The notes below the pieces were generated by a model, which saw only the letters and a list, made by a program, of their open reading frames with translations, was not told the DNA's origin and made no database searches. A DNA stretch of 64,000 nucleotides from Saccharopolyspora elongata (GTDB taxonomy: Bacteria; Actinomycetota; Actinomycetes; Mycobacteriales; Pseudonocardiaceae): assembly GCF_004348985.1 (NCBI RefSeq), contig NZ_SMKW01000037.1, positions 1 through 64,000 of the forward strand, read 5' to 3'. Of the stretch, positions 33,379 through 42,142 are shown in pieces (positions within the stretch are counted from its first letter, which is position 1; each line of letters starts with the position of its first letter). A program made the translations under genes and the position numbers.

Positions 33379-33941
33379 GCATCGAGATCGCCAACGAATC
33401 CGGCGTCGCAGTGCCCGAGGCGACCATCGTCTCGGTCGCCCGGTTCGCCCTCGACAAGATGAGCGTCAGCCAGCTCGCCGAGCTGTCCATCGTGCTGGTG
33501 GAGCTCGACGTGATGGCCGACCTGCACGAGCGGTGGATGGACCTGCCCGGCCCCACCGACGTGATGTCGTTCCCGATGGACGAGTACGACTCGGCCCGCC
33601 GCCCGGACTCCGCGGGCTCCGGCCCGGCGCTGCTGGGCGACATCGTGCTCTGCCCGGCGTTCGCCAAGGACCAGGCCCGCAAGGCCGGGCACAGCCTGCT
33701 GGACGAGCTGCACCTGCTCACCGTGCACGGGGTGCTGCACCTGCTCGGCTACGACCACGCCGAGCCGGAGGAGGAGCGGGAGATGTTCGGCCTGCAGAAC
33801 CGCATCCTCGCCGAGTACCGCGAGGCCCGCGACGAGGCCGAGCGGGCTGAGGCGCAGCGCAGCGCGGACGCCCGGGTGCTGGGCGCCGTCGGGCTGGACG
33901 AGCCGGAGTCGCCGCAGGGCGGCCCGGCCAACGCCAACTAG
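33375..33941 (+). CDS. ybeY: Endoribonuclease YbeY
   Basis: 188 residues. Zinc-dependent rRNA-processing RNase with the [17 protein letters not shown] motif (H3 zinc site) near residues 118-134 and the upstream [12 protein letters not shown]. It has a longer acidic Ala-rich C-terminus than E. coli YbeY (about 155). It matures 16S rRNA 3' ends and acts with Era and PhoH neighbours. Start overlaps phoH by 4 bp (ATGA). Confidence 0.95.
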   Translation: MSIEIANESGVAVPEATIVSVARFALDKMSVSQLAELSIVLVELDVMADLHERWMDLPGPTDVMSFPMDEYDSARRPDSAGSGPALLGDIVLCPAFAKDQARKAGHSLLDELHLLTVHGVLHLLGYDHAEPEEEREMFGLQNRILAEYREARDEAERAEAQRSADARVLGAVGLDEPESPQGGPANAN

Positions 33942-33952
33942 GGGAGCCGGCG

Positions 33953-35281
33953 GTGGACTTGACCGGTTCCACTGCGTTCTTGATCAGCGCGGTGCTGCTG
34001 GTGCTGGCGGCCGGGGTCTTCGCGGCCTCCGAATCCGCCATCACCGTGGCCTCCCGGGCCCGCGTCGACGAACTCGTCCGCGAGGGCCGCGGCGGCGCCA
34101 AGCAGCTCGCGCAGCTGCTCGCCGACCGGCCCCGGCACGTCAACCTGCTGCTGTTGCTGCGGCTGGCGTGCGAGATGGGCGCGACGGTGCTGGTCACCGT
34201 GGTGGCCCTGCGGCTGGCCGACTCCGAGGCGTGGGCGGTCGTGATCACCGGGCTGATCATGCTGGTGGCGTCCTACGTGCTGGTCGGCGTCGGCCCGCGC
34301 ACCCTCGGCAGGCAGCACCCGTACGGCATCGGGATCAAGGTGGCCGCGCCGGTGCGGGTGCTGGCCAGGTTGCTCAACCCGCTGACCAGGCTGCTGATCC
34401 TGATCGGCAACATGATCACCCCCGGCAAGGGCTTCCGCGAGGGCCCGTTCTCCACCGAAGTGGAGCTGCGCGAGCTGGTCGACCTCGCCGGCGAACGCGG
34501 CGTGGTGGCCGCGGGTGAGCGGGAGATGATCCACTCGGTCTTCGAGCTCGGCGACACCCTCGCCCGCGAGGTGATGGTGCCGCGCACCGAGATCATCTGG
34601 ATCGAGCAGACCAAGTCCGCCCGGCAGGCGGTGGCGCTGTGCCTGCGCTCCGGCTTCTCCCGCGTCCCGGTGATCGGCGAGAGCATCGACGACATCGTCG
34701 GCGTGGTGACCCTCAAGGACCTGACCAGCGCCGTGCTGGCCGGCCGCGACCCGACCGGGCCGACGGTGGCGGAGCTGATGCGCCCGGCCAGCTTCGTGCC
34801 GGACACCAAGCGGCTCGACGAGTTGCTCGGCGAGATGCAGATCTCCCGCAGCCACCTGGCCATCGCCGTCGACGAGTACGGCGGCACCGCGGGCCTGCTG
34901 ACCATCGAGGACATCATCGAGGAGATCGTCGGCGAGATCACCGACGAGTCGGACCTGGAGGAGCACCGCCCGATTGAACGGCTCGACGACGGCACCGTCC
35001 GGGTCAGCTCGCGGCTGCCGGTCGAGGACCTCGGCGAGCTGTTCGGCGTGGAGCTCGACGACTCCGACGTGGAGACCGTCGGCGGGCTGCTGGCGCAGCG
35101 GCTCGGTCGCGTGCCGCTGCCCGGCGCGGAGACCGAGATCGCCGGCCTGCGGCTGCGCGCCGAGGGCGGCAAGGACCACCGCGGGCGGATTCGCATCAAT
35201 GCGCTGCTCGTCCGCCCGGTGAACGCAGATCAAGCACCGCTGCGCGGTGCCGACCAGGAGGGAAGCAACGCCCGTGGCTGA
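33953..35281 (+). CDS. CNNM/CorC-type hemolysin-family membrane protein with CBS domains
   Basis: 442 residues. A DUF21 membrane part (residues 1-140, at least three hydrophobic helices, starting [23 protein letters not shown]) is followed by paired CBS domains (about 200-330; [34 protein letters not shown]) and a C-terminal CorC/HlyC FAD-like domain ([19 protein letters not shown]). Related proteins export magnesium or cobalt. It keeps the ybeY-CorC-cdd-era order. GTG start has GGGGAG upstream. Confidence 0.94.
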   Translation: MDLTGSTAFLISAVLLVLAAGVFAASESAITVASRARVDELVREGRGGAKQLAQLLADRPRHVNLLLLLRLACEMGATVLVTVVALRLADSEAWAVVITGLIMLVASYVLVGVGPRTLGRQHPYGIGIKVAAPVRVLARLLNPLTRLLILIGNMITPGKGFREGPFSTEVELRELVDLAGERGVVAAGEREMIHSVFELGDTLAREVMVPRTEIIWIEQTKSARQAVALCLRSGFSRVPVIGESIDDIVGVVTLKDLTSAVLAGRDPTGPTVAELMRPASFVPDTKRLDELLGEMQISRSHLAIAVDEYGGTAGLLTIEDIIEEIVGEITDESDLEEHRPIERLDDGTVRVSSRLPVEDLGELFGVELDDSDVETVGGLLAQRLGRVPLPGAETEIAGLRLRAEGGKDHRGRIRINALLVRPVNADQAPLRGADQEGSNARG

Positions 35282-35639
35282 GCACGTCGAAGCGGCGGCC
35301 CCGCAGGAGATCGACCCGGAGGACGCCAAGATCGTCACGCTCGCGCGGTCGTCCCGAGCCCGCACCGGAGCGGCCGAGGGCGCGGCGGTGCGCGACACCG
35401 ACGGCCGCACCTATGCGGCGTGCACGGTCGCCCTCCCGTCCCTGCGGCTGACCGCCCTGCAGGCGGCGGTGGCGGCAGCCGTCGCCAGCGGCGCGGAGGG
35501 CCTCGAAGCGGCCGCGGTCGTCACCGACGCCGACGCGGTCGACGCCGACTCGGTCGCGGCGGTCCACGACCTCACCCGCACTGCGCAGATCCTCCGCGCG
35601 GACGCCACCGGCGCCGTCACCGGCGTTCTCCAGGCGTAA
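35274..35639 (+). CDS. Cytidine deaminase-fold protein lacking catalytic residues
   Basis: 121 residues. The core ([44 protein letters not shown]) is that of cytidine deaminase, but the zinc motif is absent. ALQAA stands where the HAE/CAE motif should be, and there is no PCxxC. The same fold with the same loss is found in the Rv2365c-type gene between CorC and era in other actinobacteria, so it is probably a conserved non-catalytic protein. GTG 35274 has GGAGGGAAG 8 bases upstream and overlaps the previous gene by 8 bp. Confidence 0.85.
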   Translation: MAEHVEAAAPQEIDPEDAKIVTLARSSRARTGAAEGAAVRDTDGRTYAACTVALPSLRLTALQAAVAAAVASGAEGLEAAAVVTDADAVDADSVAAVHDLTRTAQILRADATGAVTGVLQA

Positions 35640-35665
35640 CCCGGCCCCCGGTGATCGGGGCGGGC

Positions 35666-35680
35666 GCAAATTCAATGGAA
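35666..35680 (+). repeat. Half-copy of the ATTGAAAT palindrome
   Basis: GCAAATTCAATGGAA is identical to the complement of the right arm of the palindrome at 35735-35780, but has no pairing partner of its own nearby. Confidence 0.5.
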
Positions 35681-35690
35681 GTAGCGGATC

Positions 35691-35718
35691 TCCGGCGTGT
35701 CGGCCCCGACACGCCGGA
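35691..35718. terminator. 13-bp perfect hairpin TCCGGCGTGTCGG
   Basis: Arms 35691-35703 and 35706-35718 with a 2-base loop, 52 bp after the cytidine deaminase-like gene. With the next palindrome it forms a double-hairpin end of the phoH-ybeY-CorC-cdd unit. Confidence 0.65.
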
Positions 35719-35734
35719 GGCTGTGGACAACTTC

Positions 35735-35780
35735 CGCAATTTCAATGGAAATCGGACCTTCGATTTCCATTGAATTTGCG
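35735..35780. terminator. Palindrome of the ATTGAAAT family upstream of era
   Basis: GCAATTTCAATGGAAATCG arms with one mismatch around GACCTT. Same family as 6609-6656 and 40923-40976; loop identical to the latter. Confidence 0.65.
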
Positions 35781-35864
35781 TCACCCCGGGGCCTGCCGGG
35801 CCTCGGGCGCCCGGGTCGGACGCCCTCTGTGCTGCGGCCGGGGCGGGCCGGTCACAATGGTGCG

Positions 35865-36773
35865 GTGACCAGCTCCGCAGATGTGCACCGCTCCGGATTC
35901 GCCTGCTTCGTCGGCCGGCCCAACGCCGGGAAGTCGACGCTGACGAACAGTCTGGTCGGCTCGAAGGTGGCGATCACCTCCAGCAAACCGCAGACCACCC
36001 GGCACGCCATCCGCGGCATCGTGCACCGGCCCGACGCACAGCTGATCATCGTCGACACCCCCGGCCTGCACCGGCCGCGCACCCTGCTCGGGAGGCGGCT
36101 CAACGACCTGGTCTACGAGACGTGGTCCGAAGTGGACGTGGTCGGGTTCTGCGTGCCCGCCGACCAAAAGGTCGGCCCGGGTGACCGGTTCATCGCCGAG
36201 CAGCTGAAGAAGGTGGCCCGCCGCACCCCGGTGCTGGGCATCGTCACCAAGACCGACCTGGTCAGCAAGGAGCAGGTCGCGCAGCAGCTGCTGGACCTGC
36301 AGCAGGTGATGGACTTCGCCGACCTGGTGCCGGTGTCCGCGCTGGATTCCTTCCAGGTCGACGTGCTGGCCGATCTGCTGGTCGCGCAGATGCCCGAGGG
36401 CCCGCAGCTGTACCCGGACGGCGAGCTCACCGATGAACCGGAGACGACGCTCATCGCGGAGCTGATCCGGGAGGCGGCGCTGGAGGGCGTGCGCGACGAG
36501 CTGCCGCACTCGCTGGCCGTCACCATCGAGGAGATGATCCCCCGCGAGGGCCGCAAGGACCTGATCGACGTGCACGCGGTGCTCTACGTCGAGCGCTCCA
36601 GCCAGAAGTCGATCGTCATCGGCCGCGGCGGGGAGCGCTTGCGCGCCGTCGGCACCCAGGCGCGCAAGCACATCCAGGCGCTGCTGGGCTCCAAGATCTA
36701 CCTGGATCTGCACGTCAAGGTCGCCAAGGACTGGCAGCGCGACCCGAAGCAGCTGCGCAAGCTGGGGTTCTGA
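35865..36773 (+). CDS. era: GTPase Era
   Basis: 302 residues. Ribosome-biogenesis GTPase binding the 16S 3' end. G1 GRPNAGKSTLTN, G2 region SSKPQTTRHAIRG, G3 DTPGLH, G4 TKTD and the C-terminal KH domain (SIVIGRGGERLRAVGTQARKHIQALLG). GTG 35865 is 6 bases after CACAAT with no ribosome site, so the gene is probably leaderless; a longer frame reading back through the palindrome is rejected. Downstream of its usual partners in the block. Confidence 0.96.
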   Translation: MTSSADVHRSGFACFVGRPNAGKSTLTNSLVGSKVAITSSKPQTTRHAIRGIVHRPDAQLIIVDTPGLHRPRTLLGRRLNDLVYETWSEVDVVGFCVPADQKVGPGDRFIAEQLKKVARRTPVLGIVTKTDLVSKEQVAQQLLDLQQVMDFADLVPVSALDSFQVDVLADLLVAQMPEGPQLYPDGELTDEPETTLIAELIREAALEGVRDELPHSLAVTIEEMIPREGRKDLIDVHAVLYVERSSQKSIVIGRGGERLRAVGTQARKHIQALLGSKIYLDLHVKVAKDWQRDPKQLRKLGF

Positions 36774-36797
36774 TCACAACTTCGGCGCGGAATGCGT

Positions 36798-36824
36798 GGA
36801 ACCTGCCATGACCTGAGCGCGTCT
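36798..36824 (+). promoter_or_regulatory. Candidate ECF-type promoter before CD225 gene
   Basis: GGAAC (36798-36802), 17 bases, CGTCT (36820-36824), the pattern used by sigma-E-like ECF factors in actinobacteria, about 80 bp before the start of a membrane-protein gene. Confidence 0.35.
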
Positions 36825-36903
36825 CAGGTACGTTGCTGGCCGGACTCTTTGCGTACGGGCAAGGACACCTGGCTTTTTTTGTTCGACGATTAAAGGATCA
36901 ATC

Positions 36904-37350
36904 GTGACTAATCCCTATGGCGGCCCGCCTTCGGGGCCCAACCCGCAGCAGCCGTACGGTCAGCAGCCGGGCGGATACGGTCCGCCGTCGGGGCCGATGC
37001 CCCAGCAGCCGTACGGCCAGCCCGACCCCTACGGGCAGCAGAACCCGTACGGCCAGCCGAACCCCTACGGGCAGCAGCCCGGCGGCGCCCCGCCGAACAA
37101 CAACATCGGCTGGGGCATCGGTTCGATCTTCCTGTGCTGGCCGTTCGCGATCCCGTCGCTGATCAAGGCCACCTCGGTGCAGAACCTGTGGGCCCAGGGC
37201 CAGTACCAGCAGGCCCAGGCCGCGGCGGATGACGCCAAGAAGTGGGGCAAGATCGGCATCATCGCCGGCGCCGCGTGGTGGGTCCTGATCATCCTGATCT
37301 ACGTGATCTTCTTCGTGATCATCGCCGCCTCGGTGAGCTCCTACAACTGA
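36904..37350 (+). CDS. CD225/dispanin-type membrane protein, Pro/Gln-rich N-terminus
   Basis: 148 residues. Residues 1-62 are a Pro/Gly/Gln/Tyr repeat region (PYGQ units). Residues 65-145 hold two hydrophobic segments around the loop NLWAQGQYQQAQAAADDAKKWGK, the CD225 arrangement known from interferon-induced transmembrane proteins. Function in bacteria is unknown. GTG start has AAAGGA about 7 bases upstream. It pairs with a paralogue 70 bp downstream, separated by a 42-bp palindrome. Confidence 0.88.
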   Translation: MTNPYGGPPSGPNPQQPYGQQPGGYGPPSGPMPQQPYGQPDPYGQQNPYGQPNPYGQQPGGAPPNNNIGWGIGSIFLCWPFAIPSLIKATSVQNLWAQGQYQQAQAAADDAKKWGKIGIIAGAAWWVLIILIYVIFFVIIAASVSSYN

Positions 37351-37356
37351 TCGAGT

Positions 37357-37398
37357 CGTGTCGTTGCGGCCGGCGCGCGCGCCGGCCGCAACGACACG
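37357..37398. terminator. 42-bp perfect palindrome between CD225 paralogues
   Basis: CGTGTCGTTGCGGCCGGCGC... reads the same on both strands over 42 bp, centred at 37377/37378, 7 bp after the first CD225 stop. Terminator or attenuator that would separate expression of the two paralogues. Confidence 0.75.
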
Positions 37399-37420
37399 CG
37401 TCAACTTCTCCGGGGGAACC

Positions 37421-37927
37421 ATGACGGAACCGTCCGATCCGACCGGTGTTCCGCAGCAGCCGGCCGAGCAGCCGGCGGTTCAGCAGCCTGCTGACCAGTC
37501 GGTCCAGCAGCCGATTGCGCAGCAGCCCGTCGACCCGCAGGTTCAGCAGCAGTTCGACCAGCAGGTTCAGCAGCCGGCGGTTCAGCAGCCGGTCCACCAC
37601 CCGGTGCCGATGGCGCCGAACCCCTACGCGGCGCAGTTCGGCGTCGCCCCCGTGCCGGTGAACAACAACCTGGGCTGGGCCATCGCCGGAATCCTGGTGT
37701 GCTGGCCCTTCGGGATCCCAGCGCTGATCAAGGCGCTGCAGGTCAACTCGCTCTGGTACCAGGGCCTGCCCGACCACGCGCAGCTCTCGGCCAACGAGGC
37801 CAAGAAGTGGGGCAAGGTCGCCGTCATCGTCGGCGCCAGCCTGCTGGGCCTCTACATCTTGGCGTTCGTGGTCTACTTCGTGATCATGATCGCGCTGTTC
37901 GGCTTCGCCGCCACGCAAGTGGACTGA
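37421..37927 (+). CDS. CD225/dispanin-type membrane protein, Gln-rich N-terminus
   Basis: 168 residues. N-terminal Pro/Gln/Val repeats (VQQP units, residues 8-58), then NNNLGWAIAGILVCWPFGIPALIKALQVNSLW, a loop (QLSANEAKKWGK) and a second hydrophobic helix. Paralogous to the preceding gene, with NNN(I/L)GW and the AKKWGK loop conserved. ATG has GGGGGA upstream. Stop overlaps the next start by one base (TGATG). Probably formed by duplication; function unknown. Confidence 0.88.
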   Translation: MTEPSDPTGVPQQPAEQPAVQQPADQSVQQPIAQQPVDPQVQQQFDQQVQQPAVQQPVHHPVPMAPNPYAAQFGVAPVPVNNNLGWAIAGILVCWPFGIPALIKALQVNSLWYQGLPDHAQLSANEAKKWGKVAVIVGASLLGLYILAFVVYFVIMIALFGFAATQVD

Positions 37928-38346
37928 TGGTCGCCGCGCGCCTTCGAACGATGGCTCTCCCGGCCGCGACCGCGCTGATCGGCTGCGCGGCGGCCGGGAT
38001 CGTGCTCGCCGCCGACCCCACCTCCGACGCCGGATTTCCGCTGCCGCCCTGCCCGGTCAAGTGGCTGACCGGGCTCGACTGCCCCGGCTGCGGCGCGACG
38101 CGGATGTTCTACAGCCTGCTGCACGGTGACGTGCTGGCGGCGCTGCACTTCAACGCGGCGGCGGTCGCGTTCATCCCGTTCTTCCTGTGGACCTGGGGCG
38201 CCTGGGTGCTGGGCCGCTGGCGCGGCCGGCGGATCCCGACCTGGGAGCAGTGGCGCTGGTCCCCGCTGGTGGCGCTGGTCCTGATCGCCGTCTGGTCGGT
38301 GATCAGGAACCTGCCGTTCCCGCCCTTCGACGCGCTCTACGTCTAG
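37927..38346 (+). CDS. DUF2752 membrane protein
   Basis: 139 residues. Three hydrophobic segments plus the family motif CPVKWLTGLDCPGCGATRMFYSLLHGD, with CPxCGxTR cysteines of unknown role (residues about 39-58). These genes are often next to CD225/DUF4190-type proteins in actinobacteria, as here. Its start overlaps the upstream stop by one base, indicating coupling. The 3' end overlaps the convergent DUF4190 gene by 4 bp. Confidence 0.9.
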   Translation: MVAARLRTMALPAATALIGCAAAGIVLAADPTSDAGFPLPPCPVKWLTGLDCPGCGATRMFYSLLHGDVLAALHFNAAAVAFIPFFLWTWGAWVLGRWRGRRIPTWEQWRWSPLVALVLIAVWSVIRNLPFPPFDALYV

Positions 38347-38699
38347 TCGTTGAACGAGCTCTCGAGGCCGCTGCCGAGGACACCGGTGGCGGCCAGGATC
38401 ATGAACGTGATGAACAGCAACCAGAGGCCCGGCACGACCCACCCGACGATGATGCCCGTCAGCGCCATGCTGCGGTTGGTGAAGGCCTTCGGGTTCCGGT
38501 TGATCTCGCGCAGCGAGACGTGGCCCAGGATCGCGCCGACCGGTCCGATGAGGATGGCGCCGTAGCAGGTGAAGATCGCGGCCAGCGAGACGCACATCGA
38601 GGCGATCGCCATGCCGTTGTTCCGCGGCATCATCGGATAACCAGGCCCGTACGGCATCGGCGCCTGCGGGTAGGGGTTCTGGTCGTACGGGTAGGTCAT
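38343..38699 (-). CDS. DUF4190 domain membrane protein
   Basis: 118 residues. A Pro/Tyr-rich N-terminus (YPYDQNPYPQAPMPYGPGYP) is followed by two transmembrane helices. AILGHVSLREINRNP is the DUF4190 motif between the helices. Function unknown. ATG has AAAGGA 5 bases upstream. Convergent with DUF2752 and with a start separated by 80 bp from recO on the other strand. Confidence 0.9.
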   Translation of the reverse strand: MTYPYDQNPYPQAPMPYGPGYPMMPRNNGMAIASMCVSLAAIFTCYGAILIGPVGAILGHVSLREINRNPKAFTNRSMALTGIIVGWVVPGLWLLFITFMILAATGVLGSGLESSFND

Positions 38700-38779
38700 G
38701 ACGTCCTTTCGGCGCGGAATGCCCGGTGATTCTTCCGCGTGGCTTCGATGCCGTCGCCCACGGGTGTGATGATGGGTGG

Positions 38780-39577
38780 GTGAGCCTCTACCGCGATACC
38801 GCAGTCGTCCTGCGGGTGCAGAAGCTGGGCGAGGCAGACCGGATCATAACCTTGCTGACCCGGCGCTACGGCAAAGTTCGGGCGGTTGCCAAGGGAGTGC
38901 GCCGCACGACGTCGCGGTTCGGCGCCCGGGTCGAGCCGTTCTGCCACGTCGACGTGCAGCTCTACACCGGACGCACGCTCGACGTGATCACCCAGGTGCA
39001 GACCGTGGACGCCTTCGGCGCGCACATCATCGACGACTACCAGCGCTACACCGCGGCCTGCGCGGTGCTGGAGACCGTCGACCGGCTGGCCGCGGAGGAG
39101 GGCGAGCCGGTGCTGCGCCTCTACCTGCTGGCCATCGGCGCGCTGCGCGCGCTGGCGGGGCGGGAGCGCGACTCCTCGCAGGTGCTGGACGCCTTCCTGC
39201 TCCGCGCGATGTCCTTCGCGGGATGGGCGCCGGCGCTCACCGAGTGCGCGCGCTGCGGCGAGGCGGGCCCGCATGCCGCCTTCAACGTGCAGGCGGGCGG
39301 CGCGGTGTGCGTCCAGTGCAGGCCTGCCGGTTCGGTGCGGCCATCGGTGCACACGTTGCCGTTGATGGAGTCGCTGCTGCACGGCGACTGGTCTTCCGCC
39401 GAGGCGGCCGCGAATCCGGTCCGCCGGGAGGCCAGCGGCCTCATCGCGGCGCACCTGCAGTGGCACATGGAACGGCAGTTGCGGTCGTTGCCGCTGGTGG
39501 AGCGGACCGTGCCGGAGCTGATCCGGGAGCGGGCCGCCGATGCCGCGCTGGTCGCCGCCGCCGAGGACGGGCGCTGA
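38780..39577 (+). CDS. recO: DNA repair protein RecO
   Basis: 265 residues. An OB-fold N-terminus ([40 protein letters not shown]) is followed by a helical region with zinc knuckle cysteines (CARCG and CVQC). It loads RecA onto SSB-coated DNA. GTG 38780 gives the normal N-terminus; an upstream in-frame start at 38726 would add 18 unrelated residues. Next to uppS, as in other actinobacteria. Confidence 0.95.
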   Translation: MSLYRDTAVVLRVQKLGEADRIITLLTRRYGKVRAVAKGVRRTTSRFGARVEPFCHVDVQLYTGRTLDVITQVQTVDAFGAHIIDDYQRYTAACAVLETVDRLAAEEGEPVLRLYLLAIGALRALAGRERDSSQVLDAFLLRAMSFAGWAPALTECARCGEAGPHAAFNVQAGGAVCVQCRPAGSVRPSVHTLPLMESLLHGDWSSAEAAANPVRREASGLIAAHLQWHMERQLRSLPLVERTVPELIRERAADAALVAAAEDGR

Positions 39578-39644
39578 GCCCCTGATCGACCCGGGCGAGG
39601 ACAATGAAATCCTCACGCCCAGCAGTCCTAAGGAGAATCCAGTT

Positions 39645-40475
39645 ATGTTGCGACGCCGTGGGCGGGGCAAGGACGACCCGACCGTGCGGACGCCGGAACC
39701 GCACGCCTCCGGCGAGAAGCCGCCGGCGCTGCCACCGGAGTTCGTGCCCAAGCACGTCGCCATCGTGATGGACGGCAACGGCCGCTGGGCCAACGAGCGC
39801 GGCCTGCCGCGCATCGAGGGGCACAAGCGCGGCGAGGCGGTCGTGCTGGAGCTGGCCCGCGGCGCGATCGAGCTCGGCGTCAAGTGGCTGTCGCTGTACG
39901 CCTTCTCCACCGAGAACTGGAAGCGCAGCCCCGACGAGGTCCGTTTCCTGATGGGGTTCAACCGCGACGTGATCCGGCGCCGCGTCGACGAGCTCGACGG
40001 GATGGGCGTGCGGGTGCGCTGGGCGGGGCGGAAGCCGCGGCTGTGGCGCAGCGTGGTGAACGAGCTGCAATCCGCGGAGGTCCGCACGCAGAACAACGAG
40101 GTCATGAACCTGACCATGTGCGTCAACTACGGCGGCCGGGCCGAGATCGGCGACGCCGCGCGCGAGATCGCGCGGCTGGTGGCGGCCGGGAAGATCAACC
40201 CGGACCGGGTGGACGAGCGCACCATCGCCCGCTACCTGTACCAGCCGGACATGCCGGACGTGGACCTGTTCATCCGGCCTTCCGGCGAGCAGCGGACCTC
40301 GAACTTCATGCTCTGGCAGTCCGCCTACGCGGAACTCGTCTTCCAGGACACCCTGTTCCCCGACGTGGATCGCCGGCACCTGTGGCGCGCGTGCGAGCAG
40401 TACGCGCGCCGGGACCGGCGGTTCGGCGGGGCCATCGATCGGGCGGCGGCCGAAACCGCCCAGGAGGGCAATTGA
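39645..40475 (+). CDS. uppS: Polyprenyl diphosphate synthase (cis-prenyltransferase UppS)
   Basis: 276 residues. Makes the long-chain lipid carrier for cell-wall synthesis. Motifs include [32 protein letters not shown] and [25 protein letters not shown]. The product length (C50 or C55) cannot be judged. ATG has AAGGAG 9 bases upstream; an earlier in-frame start lies in recO's 3' end. Overlaps the next gene by one base. Confidence 0.95.
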   Translation: MLRRRGRGKDDPTVRTPEPHASGEKPPALPPEFVPKHVAIVMDGNGRWANERGLPRIEGHKRGEAVVLELARGAIELGVKWLSLYAFSTENWKRSPDEVRFLMGFNRDVIRRRVDELDGMGVRVRWAGRKPRLWRSVVNELQSAEVRTQNNEVMNLTMCVNYGGRAEIGDAAREIARLVAAGKINPDRVDERTIARYLYQPDMPDVDLFIRPSGEQRTSNFMLWQSAYAELVFQDTLFPDVDRRHLWRACEQYARRDRRFGGAIDRAAAETAQEGN

Positions 40476-40903
40476 TGACCCAGGAGGCCGCAGCCACCGC
40501 GCGGTTGCTGACCGCGGCGAAGGAAGCGTTGGAGAACTACCACGATGTGCACGTCGACGACGACGGCGCACTCACGTTCCGGCACGCCGATGTCCCGTGC
40601 GCGGTGCAGGCGATGCAGCTCGCGGACGGGCTGACGGTGCTGAGCCTGACCTGCGTGGTCGCCTGGGACCTGCCGCCGACCGACGAGCTCGCGCAGTCGG
40701 TCGCCGAGCGCGCGGGGCAGGGCCTGTTCGGCACGCTCGGGGTGGTCCGCACCGAGCGCGGCATGGACGTGACCTTGCGCTACGCGTTCCCGGCGGAGGG
40801 GATGGCGGCGGCGCCGCTGGGCACCCTGCTGATGCTGGTGGTGGCGACGGCGTCCCAGCTGCGCACCGAACTCCTCGCCGAGCCCGAGGGCACCACCAAC
40901 TAG
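40475..40903 (+). CDS. YbjN/CesT-like small protein
   Basis: 142 residues. Predicted alpha/beta fold resembling type III secretion chaperone-like (YbjN) proteins: LTAAKEALENYHDVHVDDDG, TFRHADVPCAVQAMQLADGLTVLSLTCVVAWDL, and late MLMLVVATASQLRTELLAE. Function unknown in actinobacteria; found after uppS in many of them. ATG overlaps the uppS stop by one base (TGATG) and has CAGGAGG upstream, so the two are co-translated. Confidence 0.78.
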   Translation: MTQEAAATARLLTAAKEALENYHDVHVDDDGALTFRHADVPCAVQAMQLADGLTVLSLTCVVAWDLPPTDELAQSVAERAGQGLFGTLGVVRTERGMDVTLRYAFPAEGMAAAPLGTLLMLVVATASQLRTELLAEPEGTTN

Positions 40904-40922
40904 CTACGCCCGACCGGGGGTT

Positions 40923-40976
40923 GGACCGCAATTTCAATGGAAATCGGACCTTCGATTTCCATTGAAATTGCGGTCC
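40923..40976. terminator. 24-bp perfect stem, ATTGAAAT family
   Basis: Arms GGACCGCAATTTCAATGG..AAATCG (24 nt each) flank the loop GACCTT, 20 bp after the YbjN-like gene. It is the strongest hairpin of this family in the window, probably ending the recO-uppS unit. Confidence 0.7.
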
Positions 40977-41099
40977 GTCACGGGACCGGGGGATGCGTCG
41001 GTGTGTCGGTCTGGACTTGCGGCCCGGTGGCCGGTGCCCTGCTTGAGCAGGGATGACGGGTTCGGGGCGAGTGGGCGTGGGCGTGGATTCACCCCCTAG

Positions 41100-41114
41100 T
41101 GCGAACGATTATCA
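41100..41114 (+). promoter_or_regulatory. Candidate Zur box before the permease
   Basis: TGCGAACGATTATCA matches the actinobacterial Zur consensus TGAAAACGATTTTCA at 12 of 15 positions. It lies 24-38 bases before the permease GTG, overlapping the -35 region of the likely promoter, as expected for repression by zinc-loaded Zur. Confidence 0.5.
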
Positions 41115-41137
41115 GTTCGAACTGGCACGATGACCCG

Positions 41138-42142
41138 GTGACCGAGATCGCCGACCCGCCGCGCGCGCGGCGCCCCGTCATCACCTCGTTGGAGGTGCTC
41201 TGCGGCCTGCTGGTCGTGGCAGCGGTGTTCCAGGGGCAGCTGAGCGCGCTGCTGGACGTCCCCGCGCTGCGCACCGGCTCGACGGTGTTCGTCGCCGTCT
41301 GCGTCCAGGCCATGCCGTTCCTGGTGCTCGGCGTGCTGGTCAGCGGTCTCATCGCGGCGTTCGTCCCGCCGGGAGCGCTGCGCCGCTGGCTGCCCGCCAG
41401 CCCCGCCGCCGCGGTGCCGGTAGCCGGTGTCGCCGGGATTGCGCTGCCCGGCTGCGAGTGCGCCTCGGTGCCGGTGGCGCGGCGGCTGATGCAGCAGGGC
41501 GTCGCGCCGGCCGCGGCGCTCGCGTTCCTGCTGGCCGCGCCGGCGGTGAACCCGATCGTCCTGGTGTCCACCGTGGTCGCGTTCCCGGACGAGCCGCTGA
41601 TGGTGCTGGCCAGGTTCCTCGGTTCGCTGCTGACGGCGTGCGTGATGGGCTGGCTCTGGGCCCGGCTGGGCAAGGCGGAATGGCTCGCCGAGCGTGCGCT
41701 GCACCGGGTCGAGGCGCACCGCGGTTCCGGCAGCCGGTGGGTGGTCTTCGCCGAGTCGGCCCGGCACGACCTGGTCGAGGCGGGCGGATTCCTGGTGCTC
41801 GGCGGCCTGACGTCGGCGGTGTTCAACGTCGTCGTGCCCGCGTCCTGGCTGGAGTCGCTCGGCGGCCAGCTGGTGCTGGGCGTGCTGGTGATGGCGGTGC
41901 TCGCGGTGGTCCTCGCGCTGTGCAGCGAGGCCGACGCCTTCGTGGTCGCGTCGATGCCCGGCCTGCCGCTGATCCCGAAGCTGGTGTTCCTCGTCGTCGG
42001 CCCGGCCGTCGACCTCAAGCTGATCGCGCTGCAGTCCGGCGCCTTCGGCCGCCGTTTCGCCGCCCGGTTCGCGCCCGCCACGTTCGTGGTGGCGATCGGC
42101 TGCGCGGTCGGTGTCGGCGCCCTGCTGCTGGGAGGTTCGTGA
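41138..42142 (+). CDS. Permease of the DUF318/UPF0718 family (YcgR-like)
   Basis: 334 residues with about eight hydrophobic helices. Motifs include PGCECASVPVARRLMQ (a conserved CxC) and ALCSEADAFVVASMPG. The family is predicted to transport a small metal or metalloid. With the TIGR03943 partner downstream and a Zur-like box upstream, zinc handling is likely, but transport has not been shown. GTG 41138 is preferred over GTG 41099, which lies in the Zur box. It overlaps the next gene by one base. Confidence 0.88.
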   Translation: MTEIADPPRARRPVITSLEVLCGLLVVAAVFQGQLSALLDVPALRTGSTVFVAVCVQAMPFLVLGVLVSGLIAAFVPPGALRRWLPASPAAAVPVAGVAGIALPGCECASVPVARRLMQQGVAPAAALAFLLAAPAVNPIVLVSTVVAFPDEPLMVLARFLGSLLTACVMGWLWARLGKAEWLAERALHRVEAHRGSGSRWVVFAESARHDLVEAGGFLVLGGLTSAVFNVVVPASWLESLGGQLVLGVLVMAVLAVVLALCSEADAFVVASMPGLPLIPKLVFLVVGPAVDLKLIALQSGAFGRRFAARFAPATFVVAIGCAVGVGALLLGGS

